Origin: Scytalidium lignicola
Taxonomy: Eukaryota > Ascomycota > Leotiomycetes
NCBI GenBank assembly: GCA_002812745.2
Contig: NCSJ02000118.1
Coordinates: 1 to 64,000 of the forward strand
Reading direction: 5' to 3'
DNA: 64,000 nucleotides
Below the pieces are notes generated by a model. That model was not told the origin of the DNA and searched no databases. It saw nothing but the letters and a program-made list of their open reading frames with translations. A program made the translations under genes and the position numbers. The stretch's first letter is position 1. The number at the start of each line of letters is the position of its first letter. Below, one piece after another: positions 23,685-35,289 of this stretch.

Positions 23685-24002
23685 ATGAGCGTTTTTGTCG
23701 CTCCTAAGCGACTCTCTGCTCGCCGTGAGAAGAAATATGACCCCCCCTATCGGTACACAGGCGGCGCGAAGGAAAAGCTCGCTCGCTCTGCCGATATCTC
23801 CAGTTTCCTCGGCCTCAGCTGCGCAAAGTTCGAGACTCTCCAGCTAGAAGGAAAGGGACGGCATATTCGTCGAAGTCGTATGGCGGGCAAAGTCCCTTCT
23901 ATGAATACCCGCTCAGCGCAACTCTTATCTATTTCCCCAACCTATAATATAGTTCTACATTTTACCTTGACTAGTTCACAATATATCCCCAAAGTCCTCT
24001 AG
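23685..24002 (+). CDS. Hypothetical protein, doubtful
   Basis: ATG-started frame of 105 residues. The first 75 residues are basic and less AT-rich than the flanks, rich in Arg, Lys and Ser; the tail is hydrophobic and low-complexity. A run of seven C lies inside, so the frame may be affected by a homopolymer error. No family is recognised, and neighbours on both sides are AT-rich. It may be a relic. Confidence 0.25.
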   Translation: MSVFVAPKRLSARREKKYDPPYRYTGGAKEKLARSADISSFLGLSCAKFETLQLEGKGRHIRRSRMAGKVPSMNTRSAQLLSISPTYNIVLHFTLTSSQYIPKVL

Positions 24003-25724
24003 TTTACCTTCCCCAGAAATGGTAGATTAAAGATACAGCCTGTAAAATTAACTAGTTTGTGTTCTACATCGACATTTATTCAAAACGCGCTCACNTTTTT
24101 TTCTCCATTTTGTTTCCCAGAGTGCTTGGATAGACTGGTGCTAGACTTCTCTCTAGTACCGAATTCCCAACAAGGTAAAACACTGAACATGTATGCTCAG
24201 GAAGATGATTGCGAAAAGCGGGCAGTCACTCCATTTATGAGAATGCGTTAGACGGCTCACTCACTAAGAAGTTATCACCATTATTGTAAATGTTGAAACC
24301 GGGAAGCTTGTATACGCCTTTCCGAAAGCAGCAATCCACAACCCCGCACTACAAGAGAATATGATAATTTATATAAAAAAGGCACTAAAATAATTATTAA
24401 AACAAGTGTAGTATTTTTATNAAAAAAATTGTTATACACAAACGATTTTGCTCNAAAAAAAGCTAACATGAAATATGATAGTATCTTACATAGGGTGAAT
24501 AAAGTCAAAGCTTGACTCGATTCTAAGTAACAACCTAGTTAGAAAATATGAAGGCTAAAAGAAAAACTAGAAAGTTAGATGATGGGATCTAGCTGCAGTT
24601 ATACTGACAATAAAATAAATGGGAAGTAAGTGCATTATTTTCTGAGTTGAATTCAGGCATAAGAAATTGGTTCAGTACCATTAGATTGATTGTATTCAGG
24701 GAGCTATGAATTTGAGATCTAATATACACGGAGTAGCGGTCACCTTACGGCCGTAGCACTTGTTGTAGGTAGTTTGCCATGGTGTTAGTAACTAAAATCC
24801 GACAACTGTAAGGGTGGAGCCCGTAAGTGTTGTCAGAGCTATAATAAGATGGGCATATCCACCATATCCATTATAGCGCATGCAGTATAACAGACCCTAA
24901 CAATTTAAATGCAACTTCAGAGGCCAACGCTAGACTTCATATGATGCTAGTTTACATGGCTATATTATGTCTCCGAATGATCCTAGTACTATATAGTAAA
25001 AAGGATGTACTTCTAATTAGTACACATATTATTAAACATAAAGATCCACCATCTAAGAGGATGGTAAGTGTATCTGTAATAGGGTTAGGTCACGGAGAAT
25101 ATACATGACGCTGGAGCAGTGATCTAAGAGTGTCTTAATATATTGCGGTGGCAATATCCATACGTTTAAGATTGCGCTATTAGGAAGTAACACGCGACAT
25201 AGATAGTTATATACCATAAAACAGATACAATTGGATCTTGACAAAAACTGACGGAGATATTGAGTATTTTCACCCGGTGACAGATCATGGTGACAATATT
25301 ACTATACAATTAAGAAAATTATAGGTACTCATTGGCTTTTGTGTGGGTTATCATTGAAACACTATGGTGTTATCGGAAAGTCACGGCATTCGACCGTAGT
25401 TTTAAATCCTAACCCCGTTCCTCTCCGTTCACGCAATTATTTCGTGATCCATCCTCCGCGGACTAAAGATAACTTCCGTACCTGCAAAATCCGAGGGTTA
25501 CGGACTTTATATTTACGACGATGGGTTTCATAATTTGTGGTGGAAGGTAATGACGTCAACATCACATGTAGGTTTTGATATCTCATATATATATCTCAAC
25601 CTTCCAGTTTGTGATGATGATAATCAACAAAAATCAACTTACAGCCTTCACAACTACATCCTTCTAGTTAAAAGAACTTAATCTCCTCCATATCCTCGAA
25701 TCCTCATTTCCATTCACTTCAAAG
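24003..25724. other. AT-rich intergenic, upstream of SDR
   Basis: No gene seen. N bases at 24094, 24421 and 24454 all touch T or A runs. Composition in 24250-24700 looks RIP-like. The right end is the promoter of the SDR with a CRE-like site at 25551. Confidence 0.45.
25551..25558. promoter_or_regulatory. CRE-like TGACGTCA upstream of SDR
   Basis: Perfect TGACGTCA palindrome 167 bases before the SDR start, flanked by GGTAA and ACATCAC. It is identical to the core site upstream of the carbonic anhydrase gene and would suit an ATF/CREB bZIP regulator. Confidence 0.4.
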
Positions 25725-26621
25725 ATGCCGAGTGTTATTGTTGTTACCGGCGCATCGAGCGGCTTCGGCGCTCTAGCTTCAAGAGCACTTGCTGATGCTG
25801 GCCACATTGTCTATGCTGGTATGCGAGCCACCAAAGGAAGAAATGCAGACAAGGTGGAAGAGGCTAAGGCATACGCCGCCGCCAAGAAGGTCGATCTCAG
25901 GAGTGTTGAGTTGGATGTCGTGAATGACGCTTCTGTGGAAGCTGGAATCAATCAAATCATCAAGGAAGCTGGCCACCTCGACGTGGTTATCCACAACGCA
26001 GGTCACATGTCTTTTGGCCCGACAGAGGCATTCACCATAGAACAAATAGCTCAATTGTACGACATCAATGTTCTAAGCACACAGAGAATTAATCGCATCG
26101 CGCTCCCTCACATGCGAGCAAGACGACAAGGTCTTCTCGTCTGGATAGGCTCAACTAGCACGCGCGGTGGAACTCCACCTTTCCTTGCCCCATATTTCGC
26201 TGCTAAATCAGCTATGGATTCTCTCGCCATCTCATACGCCGCCGAACTCACACGCTGGGGAATTGATACTTCAATTATTGTTCCTGGTGCATTTACCAAG
26301 GGAACCAACCATTTCCTCCATGCTGGTGCACCGGCAACCACTTCTGTCACGGCAGAATACTTCGAGGGACCTTACAAGGGAGTAGATCAAGAGATTTTGG
26401 CAGGCCTAGCTAAGCTTGAGCCTGCTGATGCAAATGTTGCAGATGTTGCAACTGCTATTGTCAATGTGGTCAATACCCCAGCAGGGAAGCGACCATTCCG
26501 TGTGCATATCGACCCAAGTAATGATGGTTCAGAAATCGTCAGTGCCGTAGGAGACCGCGTGAGGAGCGAGCTCTACCGCCGTATTGGCCTGGAAGATCTC
26601 CTTACTGTTCACACTAAATAG
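25725..26621 (+). CDS. Short-chain dehydrogenase/reductase
   Basis: Single exon, 298 residues, intact. Classical SDR pattern: nucleotide-binding TGASSGFG at 8-15, NAG at 91-93, a catalytic serine near 143-145 (GSTST) and Y157-x3-K161 (YFAAK). It should oxidise or reduce an alcohol/carbonyl with NAD(P)(H); an arginine-containing AGMRA turn after strand 2 hints at NADPH. Substrate unknown. It stands next to the C2H2/fungal_trans regulator, convergent to it, with a bZIP site in its own promoter. Confidence 0.92.
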   Translation: MPSVIVVTGASSGFGALASRALADAGHIVYAGMRATKGRNADKVEEAKAYAAAKKVDLRSVELDVVNDASVEAGINQIIKEAGHLDVVIHNAGHMSFGPTEAFTIEQIAQLYDINVLSTQRINRIALPHMRARRQGLLVWIGSTSTRGGTPPFLAPYFAAKSAMDSLAISYAAELTRWGIDTSIIVPGAFTKGTNHFLHAGAPATTSVTAEYFEGPYKGVDQEILAGLAKLEPADANVADVATAIVNVVNTPAGKRPFRVHIDPSNDGSEIVSAVGDRVRSELYRRIGLEDLLTVHTK

Positions 26622-27849
26622 ATAAAGTTTAGCTTCTGTTCTGGAGTCTGAGGAGGATGAAGGCTGAATATTGGTTCCTGTAAATAAATGAGATTCACAA
26701 ATCAACTTATCATTAAGACCACTATCCAAGCTACTACGTGAATTCTGCTAATCGACAACCAGTTTTTATGTAGCCAAGTTTCATTATTAATTCTAATCTG
26801 CGGCTTATGGTATCTTCGCAAATATGACCCTGGATTAGTTCCAAATAATGATGACATCCCGTAATTAAACTCAGAATCTCCTTTCTTGGAATAATGACCA
26901 ATATCCAGCGAAACAGATAGATAGAATTGTGACAGTATGTGAAGTAAAAATAATTGGAGCAACCAATTTTTGGAGTGAGGGTCCACAGATAAATTACCTG
27001 TCGGAATGGTCCCTCGCCAGTCCTTGTAGGGCTGACCAACCAACAACGCCACACTCTCGCATTGAATCATGCGTGGCTTCCCGCCTATTGAAGATCAGTT
27101 CTCAAGAGGAGAAAAGCTTATTTTAATTCCAACGTCTCTCTTTCACTCTCATAGAAAGTGGTCGCTGCATATGGGATTTCCTTTCTCGTCTTAACAAACA
27201 TAAGCCGTCAATCAATCAGTTCATTTCAATCATTATCAATTCTTTGAACCAGAAGCTAACCGTCGGTCATGTCATTAAGCTATCCTCTGACTACTCTGAT
27301 GCACCTTCCAACGAAGTCTAACGGGTGACCTACTTCAAATACAAACTAACAAAAGATTACTAACATCAAGCCGTGGAGTCTTATCTTGTTAAACAATAAT
27401 ACCTCTAACAGCAACTAAGTTTTCCGAACAAAAAATTAATTACAAAGACTTGTTCAAGTAGTTTAATACCGCAGTGAATGACCTTGTTAGTCTTAGCTGT
27501 TATCTTGATAATAAACTTGATGTTAATTCGGGAAAATATTTAAAGGCATATCAGAGTTAATCCTTACTAAAGGTAAAGTTTAAGAAGAGAGAGATCTCAC
27601 TACCATCGTAAGTTGGCTATGGTCTCCTTAATTATCAAATTGAGAGATTAATAAACTACTTTGCCTGAATTTCCGGAATATTCATCAGGAAGGACTCTTG
27701 TCATTTACAATATGAAGAGTTTAAAATAATTCTAATATTGAGAAACTAAGCTGTACACTCTATACAATGATCAAAAGCTAGCCCTCGGCAGTCATCTCCT
27801 GTAATCTAGCGATAAAAATCTATAAATTCTGACCTAAATCCCTTGTAAG
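26622..27849. other. Intergenic between convergent genes
   Basis: Between the 3' ends of the SDR and the regulator gene. Several short frames exist on both strands, none recognisable; the sequence near 27400-27800 is AT-rich. Nothing callable. Confidence 0.45.
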
Positions 27850-30514
27850 TCATCCCATCATATTCCCATCCACATCCAATGACCCATAAATCAGCATCGT
27901 CAGTAACGAAGTCATCTTCCTAGATATTCCCCAGTGGCCACCACGTTTTAATAAATCCACGAGACAACATAGCGTGCTTGATTCAGCAGTGGCCGGGCGT
28001 GTGAACTTATACCCATTAGCTTCGAAAAGGAGTTTTCGGCCCTCGATACCGAGCTTTGTTAGTTCTGGAAAGTCAAGGTGCGTTGGAGACCCAGACTCAT
28101 TGTCCTGGCCTAGTCGTGTATATGTATACCATACTAGGGAGGCTCGGAAGAGCAGTCGTGGTACATGTATGGCCGGCTCTAACCCAATGGACATACTTTC
28201 CAGTTGTTTTAAGATGAGCGCGGCATGTAAGGCGCATCTGTGTCCGTTCCTTGACGATGCCCACTCGTTGGCATACTCCTGCTCCTCCTTTGCCCGCTCA
28301 TAGCCCTCTCGTCCAGCAGCGACTTCCAATCGGTTAATGTCGCAAAAGAGAGAGATAAAAACGGAGTGCCAGAGAGCCTGCAGGGAAAGGAGGTCGATCT
28401 TGATTGTACGAAGGTGGGTATCGTATAGATTGAGTAGGGATTCTTGAATCTCCGATGCGATCTTATCTAAAGAATTTGAGGATCGATGTTCTATGACGGT
28501 GGTTGCTAGCCCTTCCAAGTTGGCATAAACAGCTAGCCAATTCGTAATCGAACTTTCTTTTTCAATTGATCTAGTTAGCTGAGAGGATCTAGTGTATCTG
28601 GTACCTTCTGGGGAGAGAGTCGTAGACTGGTAGCCTCGTCCTTTGATGGTGGATGCCCATTTACTAGCCGTTGGTGCTGTCCAGAGGTCATCGTTGGCAA
28701 TATTAGGGAGCTGCGATTGCGAATTTCGTAAAAACGGTTCTGCCATAAATATTTCTGCGAGTTCACAATCGTGAATACGAAGGCCAACTGTTACTCTATA
28801 AGAAAGTTAAAATCTGTGTTGCGTTAAAAGCAAATTTAAGATATCGTTGGTTACCTTAGCTTCTCCTCTACGCTAACCCAATTCTTCCAGGCTTTATCTA
28901 AATCTGCTTCGGATGTGCTGGCGATCTCAACAGGGGCAGATTTCTGCTCGAACATTTTCTGTCGGCGTGCCCACTACAATTCGTTAGTCCCTGTTCTCAT
29001 TAATGTGAGGCTGAATTTACCGCAATGACTGTTCCATGGAACGTTTGTACTATTGCAAGGTGTCTCGGACTCTGTGTTCATCTATTAGAATATTTCTCTA
29101 CAATTCACAGCAAGCATATCAAATTACCCCGGATAGCATCCCAAACGTCTGGCCTATTAGCGCGGCTTGAGTCATCGCTAGAGCCTCGGCTCTGCCGCGT
29201 ACCATATATGACTCCCACTGAATGCATTAGTACTGCCTATATAGAGGAAATTGGAANTTTTTTTTTACCGATGCTAGTATTGCTTTATTCAGGGATTCGA
29301 AAATCCTCCTTCCTTGCGCTGTACCATAGGGAGAACCTAAGAAAAGGCTCCCGACTGAGCATATGGATAACAGAAGCAACGATCTCCTTTCAGATGGTCG
29401 GAAAGTCGGAGCATGAACAATAGGAAAAATTGGATTGAATCGCGTAAAATACATCTGGATGCAGAGGTTCTATTTGTCTTGGTAAAAAATCAAGGAACAA
29501 ACGGCTCTCAGAGTGCTTACAAGGAAATCTGTCGAAGGCAAAGGTTCATTCAAAACTCGCTGCTGAAGTTGGCGGGATAGTTTTTCTCGATATTGCTCAT
29601 CCACTTGTGTTTGCTCAGGTAGGGCATCTGGAGTGATATGTCCACTCTCCTCTGGCACCAAGTAAGTAAACCAGTGGCATTGAACGATATCTTCGCGTCG
29701 ATCAGCATTGATGTTAGCTGAGAAGTCAACTTCAATAGTGTCGGCACTTGGAGGATTCAGTTCTGGCAAACTGTTTGGAAAGTCGTGCCAATCAATCGAC
29801 GAAGGTATTGTGACGGAGTTGAGCGCGCTGAGATCAAAGTCATCTCTGACGAGCCAGCCAGGGATCTGTTGGTTTAAATTCAGGTCCCATACATCTCCAT
29901 CTGTAGGAGATGTAGAAGAAAAAGGTGCAGGTGCTAACATGGATGATGACGGTAGGCCACCTTGTGAATTGTTAGCTGAAGCGACGGCTTCGTACCACGT
30001 ACGACGTTCGATATTCGGAAAAGCAGTATTTGGCGCTGGCGAATTACCTGCCTGTATCGATACAGGGGACCTGATAGAGATTTCACTATACGATGGTCGA
30101 TGCAGTAGCTGTGCCTGTTCTGAATTCTGCGGATGGGGGGTACTAGCAGAGGGAACATGTTGTAAATTTAAAAGCGCGGCAATTCCCTCCGCCGAGTTCC
30201 CTACGGTATCTGGCAGTGTACTCGGCCTGTTATGATGATTCAGCTGAGATGGTTGTGGCGGTCTCTCTTTATCATCAGTATGCGACCTTGCATGCCGCAA
30301 GAGTGTGTCACTGGGAGATTGAGTTAGCTTCACCTTGCGAAAGCCATTGATGGCCGACAGACTTGCGGGTAAACATCTTCCCACAGGTCATACAACCGAA
30401 GGGCTTCTCCTTTGTGTGACCCCTGATATGTCTCGAGAGGTGTTCCTCTTTGGAGAATGTCAGGGAGCAGAATGGGCACCTGCGTTCCTTCCGAACCCGG
30501 CGGGTGTGCGCCAT
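27850..30514 (-). CDS. C2H2 zinc-finger regulator with fungal_trans domain
   Basis: Seven exons, in order: 30363-30514, 29521-30310, 29269-29469, 29128-29217, 29021-29071, 28855-28973, 27850-28795; frame kept throughout, 782 residues. Two tandem C2H2 fingers at about residues 13-61 (CPFC...HIRGH and CMTC...HARSH) bind DNA; the second finger is split by intron 1. A Ser/Pro/Gln-rich linker follows, then the fungal_trans regulatory region from about 315 (FLNLCIQMYFTRFNPIFPI). Intron 3 has a perfect TACTAAT branch site and holds the N at 29257, so that N does not hit coding sequence. It probably is a nuclear pathway regulator, possibly for a neighbour such as the SDR. A Tc1/mariner relic sits 258 bases before its ATG. 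Confidence 0.88.
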
Positions 30515-30772
30515 GACTCCAGGTACTGGAGAGATAGGCTGGGTCTCAGTTGGTATACCTCATGGAGCTGCACTCCGAGTTACAGGCCCTCTGATCTGAC
30601 GACGAGGGTATACAGAAGATAGGCAAAATCGCTGTTGGGAAAGAGTTTTGAGCTTAGGTCCGATGCGGGCCCGCGCTCGCTCCTTCTTCCACGGAAGACT
30701 GGAACACGTAACACGTGCACGTGTAGCTAACTTATCTTGGGATCGGTCGCTTACGGTTCTCGTGCGCGTGTA

Positions 30773-32445
30773 CGGAGGTCGTGGCAAAAAGTCATGACTA
30801 TATTGCCAAGCCACTAAGTACTACTAGCGTAGAGCTAATGGGGTTTAGCGAGGCGCTAAGTGCACTAGTGAACACAGATGGTGAACAAATTTTATAAATT
30901 TTAATTCTCTCCATCTTTCTACTTTTTTACCCCTTATTTTACCTCTTATTTCTACATATATTACTTTAAAATATATAGCTGAATCAACTGAAAATAACTC
31001 CTTACATCGTCGGCAAACTCATAATGACCTTGGAACTCGTGTTCAAGCTTTAACCTTACTCCAAAATAAGGTTCCTTTAAATGAAATTACCAAACAAACT
31101 GGTATATCTTAGTCTAGAATACATAATTACTGCAGAATAGCATTTGAACATGGTTATAAATCAACTGAAAATCTAAGGANTTTTACTTAAATATGTAAAA
31201 GATACTCCAAAATCTGGAAGACTAGTTAAAGTTATAAATGAGATAAAAAACCAAGTTGTCAAAATTGTTTTAAAGAATTCTATTACTTGAAAACTCTCTA
31301 CACAAGTTATTTCTCAAGTAATAGCTAAAATTAGAATAGTAATATCAACAAGAATTGTTTAGAATATCTTACATTCTCTAGGGTATTCTCTTGTTAAACT
31401 AACTACTAAACCTGGCTTTATACTCTTAGCTAAAGCTACTAAATTAAAATAATGCTTAGATTATAAAGATTAGACTCTTAAAGATTAGAAAAACATTATT
31501 TAGTCAGATGAAACTTCTATGACTATAAGAGGTTAACGTAAAAAGATTAGAGTATAAAGATTATTTTCTGAGGTATATAACTATTATTGTATACATTATA
31601 AATAGAAAGGTTTTAAGGAATTTATGTTTTGAGGTTGNTTTTTCTTATGATAAGAAAGGCTCTTACTATGTATAAGAAAATAAAACTAAGNAAAAAAAAA
31701 GAAGGAAGTTGATAAATGGCTTAAAGTTAAAAATGAAGAGTAGAAACCAATTAAAAAGGAAGAATAAGAGTTAACTACAAGAATATATCAAGAAATAAGC
31801 CAAGAAGAAAGCTTACATGAAGATACAATAAAATTAATNAAAAAGTTAATTAGAAATTCTAAAGGAAAGATTGATTAATATCAATACAATAAGCTTATCC
31901 TTAAGCAAAAGCTCATATCATTTACCAAAGAATGCCAGAAAGATCAGCCAAATACTATTATTCAAGATGATAATACTTCTCCACACTAGCATTAGTATCA
32001 TCAAGAGGTGTTGAATATTTGGGATGTCCACAGAACGTTATAACCACCTAATTCTCCTGATCTGAACGCAATTGAGTGTACTTGGTTTCCTATAAAACGC
32101 GATATAACTAAGTATAGCTGTGCTAGTTCTCAACGTCAGCTCAAGGAAGATTGGATTGATTGCTAGAAGGATATACCACAGGAGAAGATTCAAGCTTGGA
32201 TTAAAAGGATTCCAATCCATATACAGAAAGTTATAGCTTTGAATGGTGGGAATGAATATGCAGAAGGTAGAACAAGTGGTAAAGGAAGGAAGAAAAATCC
32301 TAGCATAGTCCGGCTGTAGTAGTTTCATCGAATTCAGTACAAATTTGCATAGAAAATAATGTAAGACTATGCTTAGGGCATAATTTGGCACTAGTGAGGA
32401 TTAGTGGCTTGGCAATATAGTCATGACTTTTTGCCGCGACCTCCG
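30773..32445 (+). mobile_element. Decayed Tc1/mariner element with TA duplication
   Basis: Terminal inverted repeats of about 46 bp: left CGGAGGTCGTGGCAAAAAGT onward, right its reverse complement with one mismatch in the first 40, both flanked by the TA target duplication (30771-30772, 32446-32447). Inside, the plus strand still shows DD34E transposase pieces: QSDETSM (first Asp, about 31500), QDDNTSPH (second Asp, about 31965) and NSPDLNAIE (catalytic Glu, about 32050). Many stop codons, mostly CAA/CAG turned to TAA/TAG, and N bases beside A/T runs show that it is dead and RIP-like. Confidence 0.92.
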
Positions 32446-33163
32446 TATGTGGCCTTACTAAGCATATAGCCGCCAGCAAGCCAGTCAGTGTCGACAGGGA
32501 GAGGACGGAAGGGCAACGCAGACGCTTAGGTTCTAGCATCTACTCGATGCATTAACTTGATTAGGACTAAACAAAAGAATGTCAAGGCATTGATACAGTA
32601 GCTCATTTTAAAAATATCGAGTTGAAAGCTTAAGCTGACCCTTTGGAGTACAATACACTTCAACCAGGAACGTATAACGATAAATTAAAGACGGAGAACT
32701 TATCAGAAATAAATATGTTACACAGTGCTGCGAAGCTGACCTCTGCACGAACCGCTTACATGATAACATTCCCTAAACAAATAACTCTTTGAAACCCTGG
32801 ACAGCTTAAGCTCGCTAGGCCAAGATTGTCATCGGGGATATTATCCAATCGGAGCCTTTACTTTACATCAAAAGATCCTGATACATACTACCTGCAACAA
32901 GGTAGCGGTGAAGCTAAATTAGAATTAGCATAAAGTTGCGCTGTAGCAAAAATAGTACCCTATGGTATGAGTATCCAAGCGCAATTCATTATGCATGACA
33001 CAATGTCACGCTTACATCTCTGCAGTTTTCCAAAACAGCGTTTAATATGATGCATAAGTGTTTTAGAAACTGTTTTGACGTTTTTGAGGTTCTCTTACAC
33101 GCCTCACTATTCCGAGTTGTAGCTAACAACTATCTTACTAGAACTTAGGTGTCGCTATATACA
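32446..33163. other. Intergenic, nothing recognised
   Basis: Flank of the mariner element, then AT-leaning sequence up to the stop codon of the dioxygenase gene. No gene or repeat recognised. Confidence 0.45.
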
Positions 33164-34532
33164 TCACCACACCGTTTCAAATCCATCTACGCCGACTGGT
33201 CGTTCTCCCAACGTCGTGATCCTGAAACCATGTCTCAATCCGCCTTCTGAGTTATGGATGTCATAGTCGGAGATAGCAGTATGCGCCGTGACACGGTTAT
33301 CCCACAGCGAAACCGTCTGATCGTCCCATTTCACACGAACTTGCAGGTCCTGACCCTCTCGGATATGCTTCCACAGCGTCAGAATGAAATTTCTTAGCGG
33401 CAAGGAATAGATCATACCTTGAACAGCAACTGGAGTAATGCATCTGATTCTTCATCCTTGAGCCCTATAATACGTTTGGTGAATCCTGGGTTGATAAAGA
33501 GGGCTTTCTCTCCGGTTGCCTAATATAGAAAGAAAACAAATACTTGATTAGAAACCACCGAAGAGAGAGGCGTAGGTCAGACTTACAGGATGAATCCTCA
33601 CAATAGGATGGTGTGACACCACTGGCTCCCTCCTCACATGCTTTCCATCCCTTCTTGCGCCCTCTGCCTGTGGATATCCGCTGTGCTCTGCTCTAAGCCC
33701 TTCCAAGAGCTTCTGGATTGGTTCGGAGAGTCTCTCGTATGCGGCAACTTGCGAGACCCATCCTGTGTCGCCGCCTGTTGAAGGTACAGCTAAGAGTGTC
33801 AAGATCGTTATGGCAGGAGGCTGGTGCTCATATGATACATCAGAATGATAACCGGTTGTTGTGAGCTTTGAAGAACGCCGCTGTGCGCGGTATAGGTTGT
33901 CTGGGCCGAGATAGATGTTGTGAAGCTCGATATGGTCTTGGACATGGGCGCCGACAGGCTAGAGAGGATTGTTAGTAATCTGGATTAAATGAATTGGATT
34001 TGGACCTGACTCATCCAGTGGGAGCTAGTGAGAACTTATGAAGTGTTATAGGCTTGCTTACATGAACATGGAGTTTTCCAAAGTATTGTCCGAACGCCTT
34101 CTGTCTCTCCGGACCAACGTCCTTGAAATCCTGACCCCTGAAAACAACCACACCACGTTCTGCAATCAGCAGTGAAAGCTCATCCTTCTGTGCATCTGTA
34201 AGCTGTGAAAGCTGCAAGCCTTTAATTTCAGTACCGATTCGAGGAGTCAGCTGTGTGACAACCACATTTGGGTCGTTGGTGCCGAGAAGGTGTGGTTTAG
34301 CTTTATCTGCCGACAGACCACGGTCTACAAACTCGAACGGTTCAGTTGGTGGATATGTTGTCACGTTGTCGTAAACTGGGAGATAATTGGAATATTTGTA
34401 CTGTGATGTGTTAACTTAAAAAATCTCCAAAAAAAATCATGAGAGATTCCACACCTGTGCGTGTTTCTTGTCATCGAAAGCACGTTCGACTCGAATAGGG
34501 TCAGCCGGCTCTTGGAAAGCAGATGGTGCCAT
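33164..34532 (-). CDS. TauD/TfdA-type 2-oxoglutarate dioxygenase
   Basis: Five exons: 34455-34532, 34062-34400, 33587-33958, 33418-33519, 33164-33367; 364 residues, intact. The iron-binding triad is visible: HSD at 177-179 (GYHSDVSYE) and distal His326 (in RVTAHTAISDY); Arg346 fits the 2-oxoglutarate site. Fungal members commonly oxidise sulfonates such as taurine, releasing sulfite, but the family has wider substrates. The protein has no signal peptide and should be cytosolic. No operon-like partner is present; neighbours are a mariner relic and a dead carboxypeptidase. Confidence 0.9.
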
Positions 34533-35289
34533 GATTAAGTATAGTCTTTGAGAGTATTTTTTTACAGAAGTTATATTTCTAGCAAAGATTGTAACTAAGG
34601 ACAAGCGAGTGTTCTGTTGTTAACAGCAAAGCAAAGCAGTAAATAAGTACTTCAAGGAAATCACGCAAACAGCACTGCGTTCTGACGAATTGATAACGAA
34701 TCTAGGATGTTCAACAGAGCAGTCCTATGAGAGGGCCTGGTTGATATTGCGTTGCGGAATTGCGGCATCCCCAAGCTACCCCTCATGGTGTCCGCGCGCA
34801 CTGAGATGGTGTGCAGAAGTTTGAGAAGGCCGGTTGACCTCAAGTCGGCATACAGCCACCATATTTCGTGACCAGAGGGTCCCCCACTCGAAATAGCCAA
34901 TTGCAACAGACTCGATATATGAAACATTGGATTGCTTCGATGTTTATTTGATATGCACTTACTCGACACTTACTTAGTTGAGGTTGAGTCTTCTATTGCG
35001 ACCGCAGCGCTTCTAACGGTGACAACTGTAACTACTCAACATCTGCGGATTGCTGCTTAGTTGTGTGGATTAGGAGCAGACGCATGTAAATAAAGTACTT
35101 GATAGCTGTAGCTCCATGAATTGGCAATCTCTAATTTTACTTTATCCTAATGTTACAATAAGATCCCATTTTCTCTATAAATATAATAGCCTCTCAAGCA
35201 CTGACTATCTTACTCTTACCATTTATATGCAGTTAGAACATCTATTGACCAGAACAAAAATGAAATCATTCGGGATCCCCCCAAATTAA
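34533..35289. other. Intergenic, nothing recognised
   Basis: Promoter of the dioxygenase on the left. A minus-strand frame at 34661-34969 has no family resemblance and is not called. Confidence 0.45.

Noticed and set aside
29257..29257. N in the regulator gene as a possible frameshift
   Set aside because: The N falls inside a 51-base intron with a TACTAAT branch site, so the coding frame is not touched.
30560..30814. Minus-strand open frame upstream of the C2H2 regulator
   Set aside because: It overlaps the mariner inverted repeat and the regulator promoter, and its text has no protein family likeness.
34661..34969. Minus-strand frame between dioxygenase and carboxypeptidase
   Set aside because: No recognisable domain, starts in a low-complexity region and has no splice partners.
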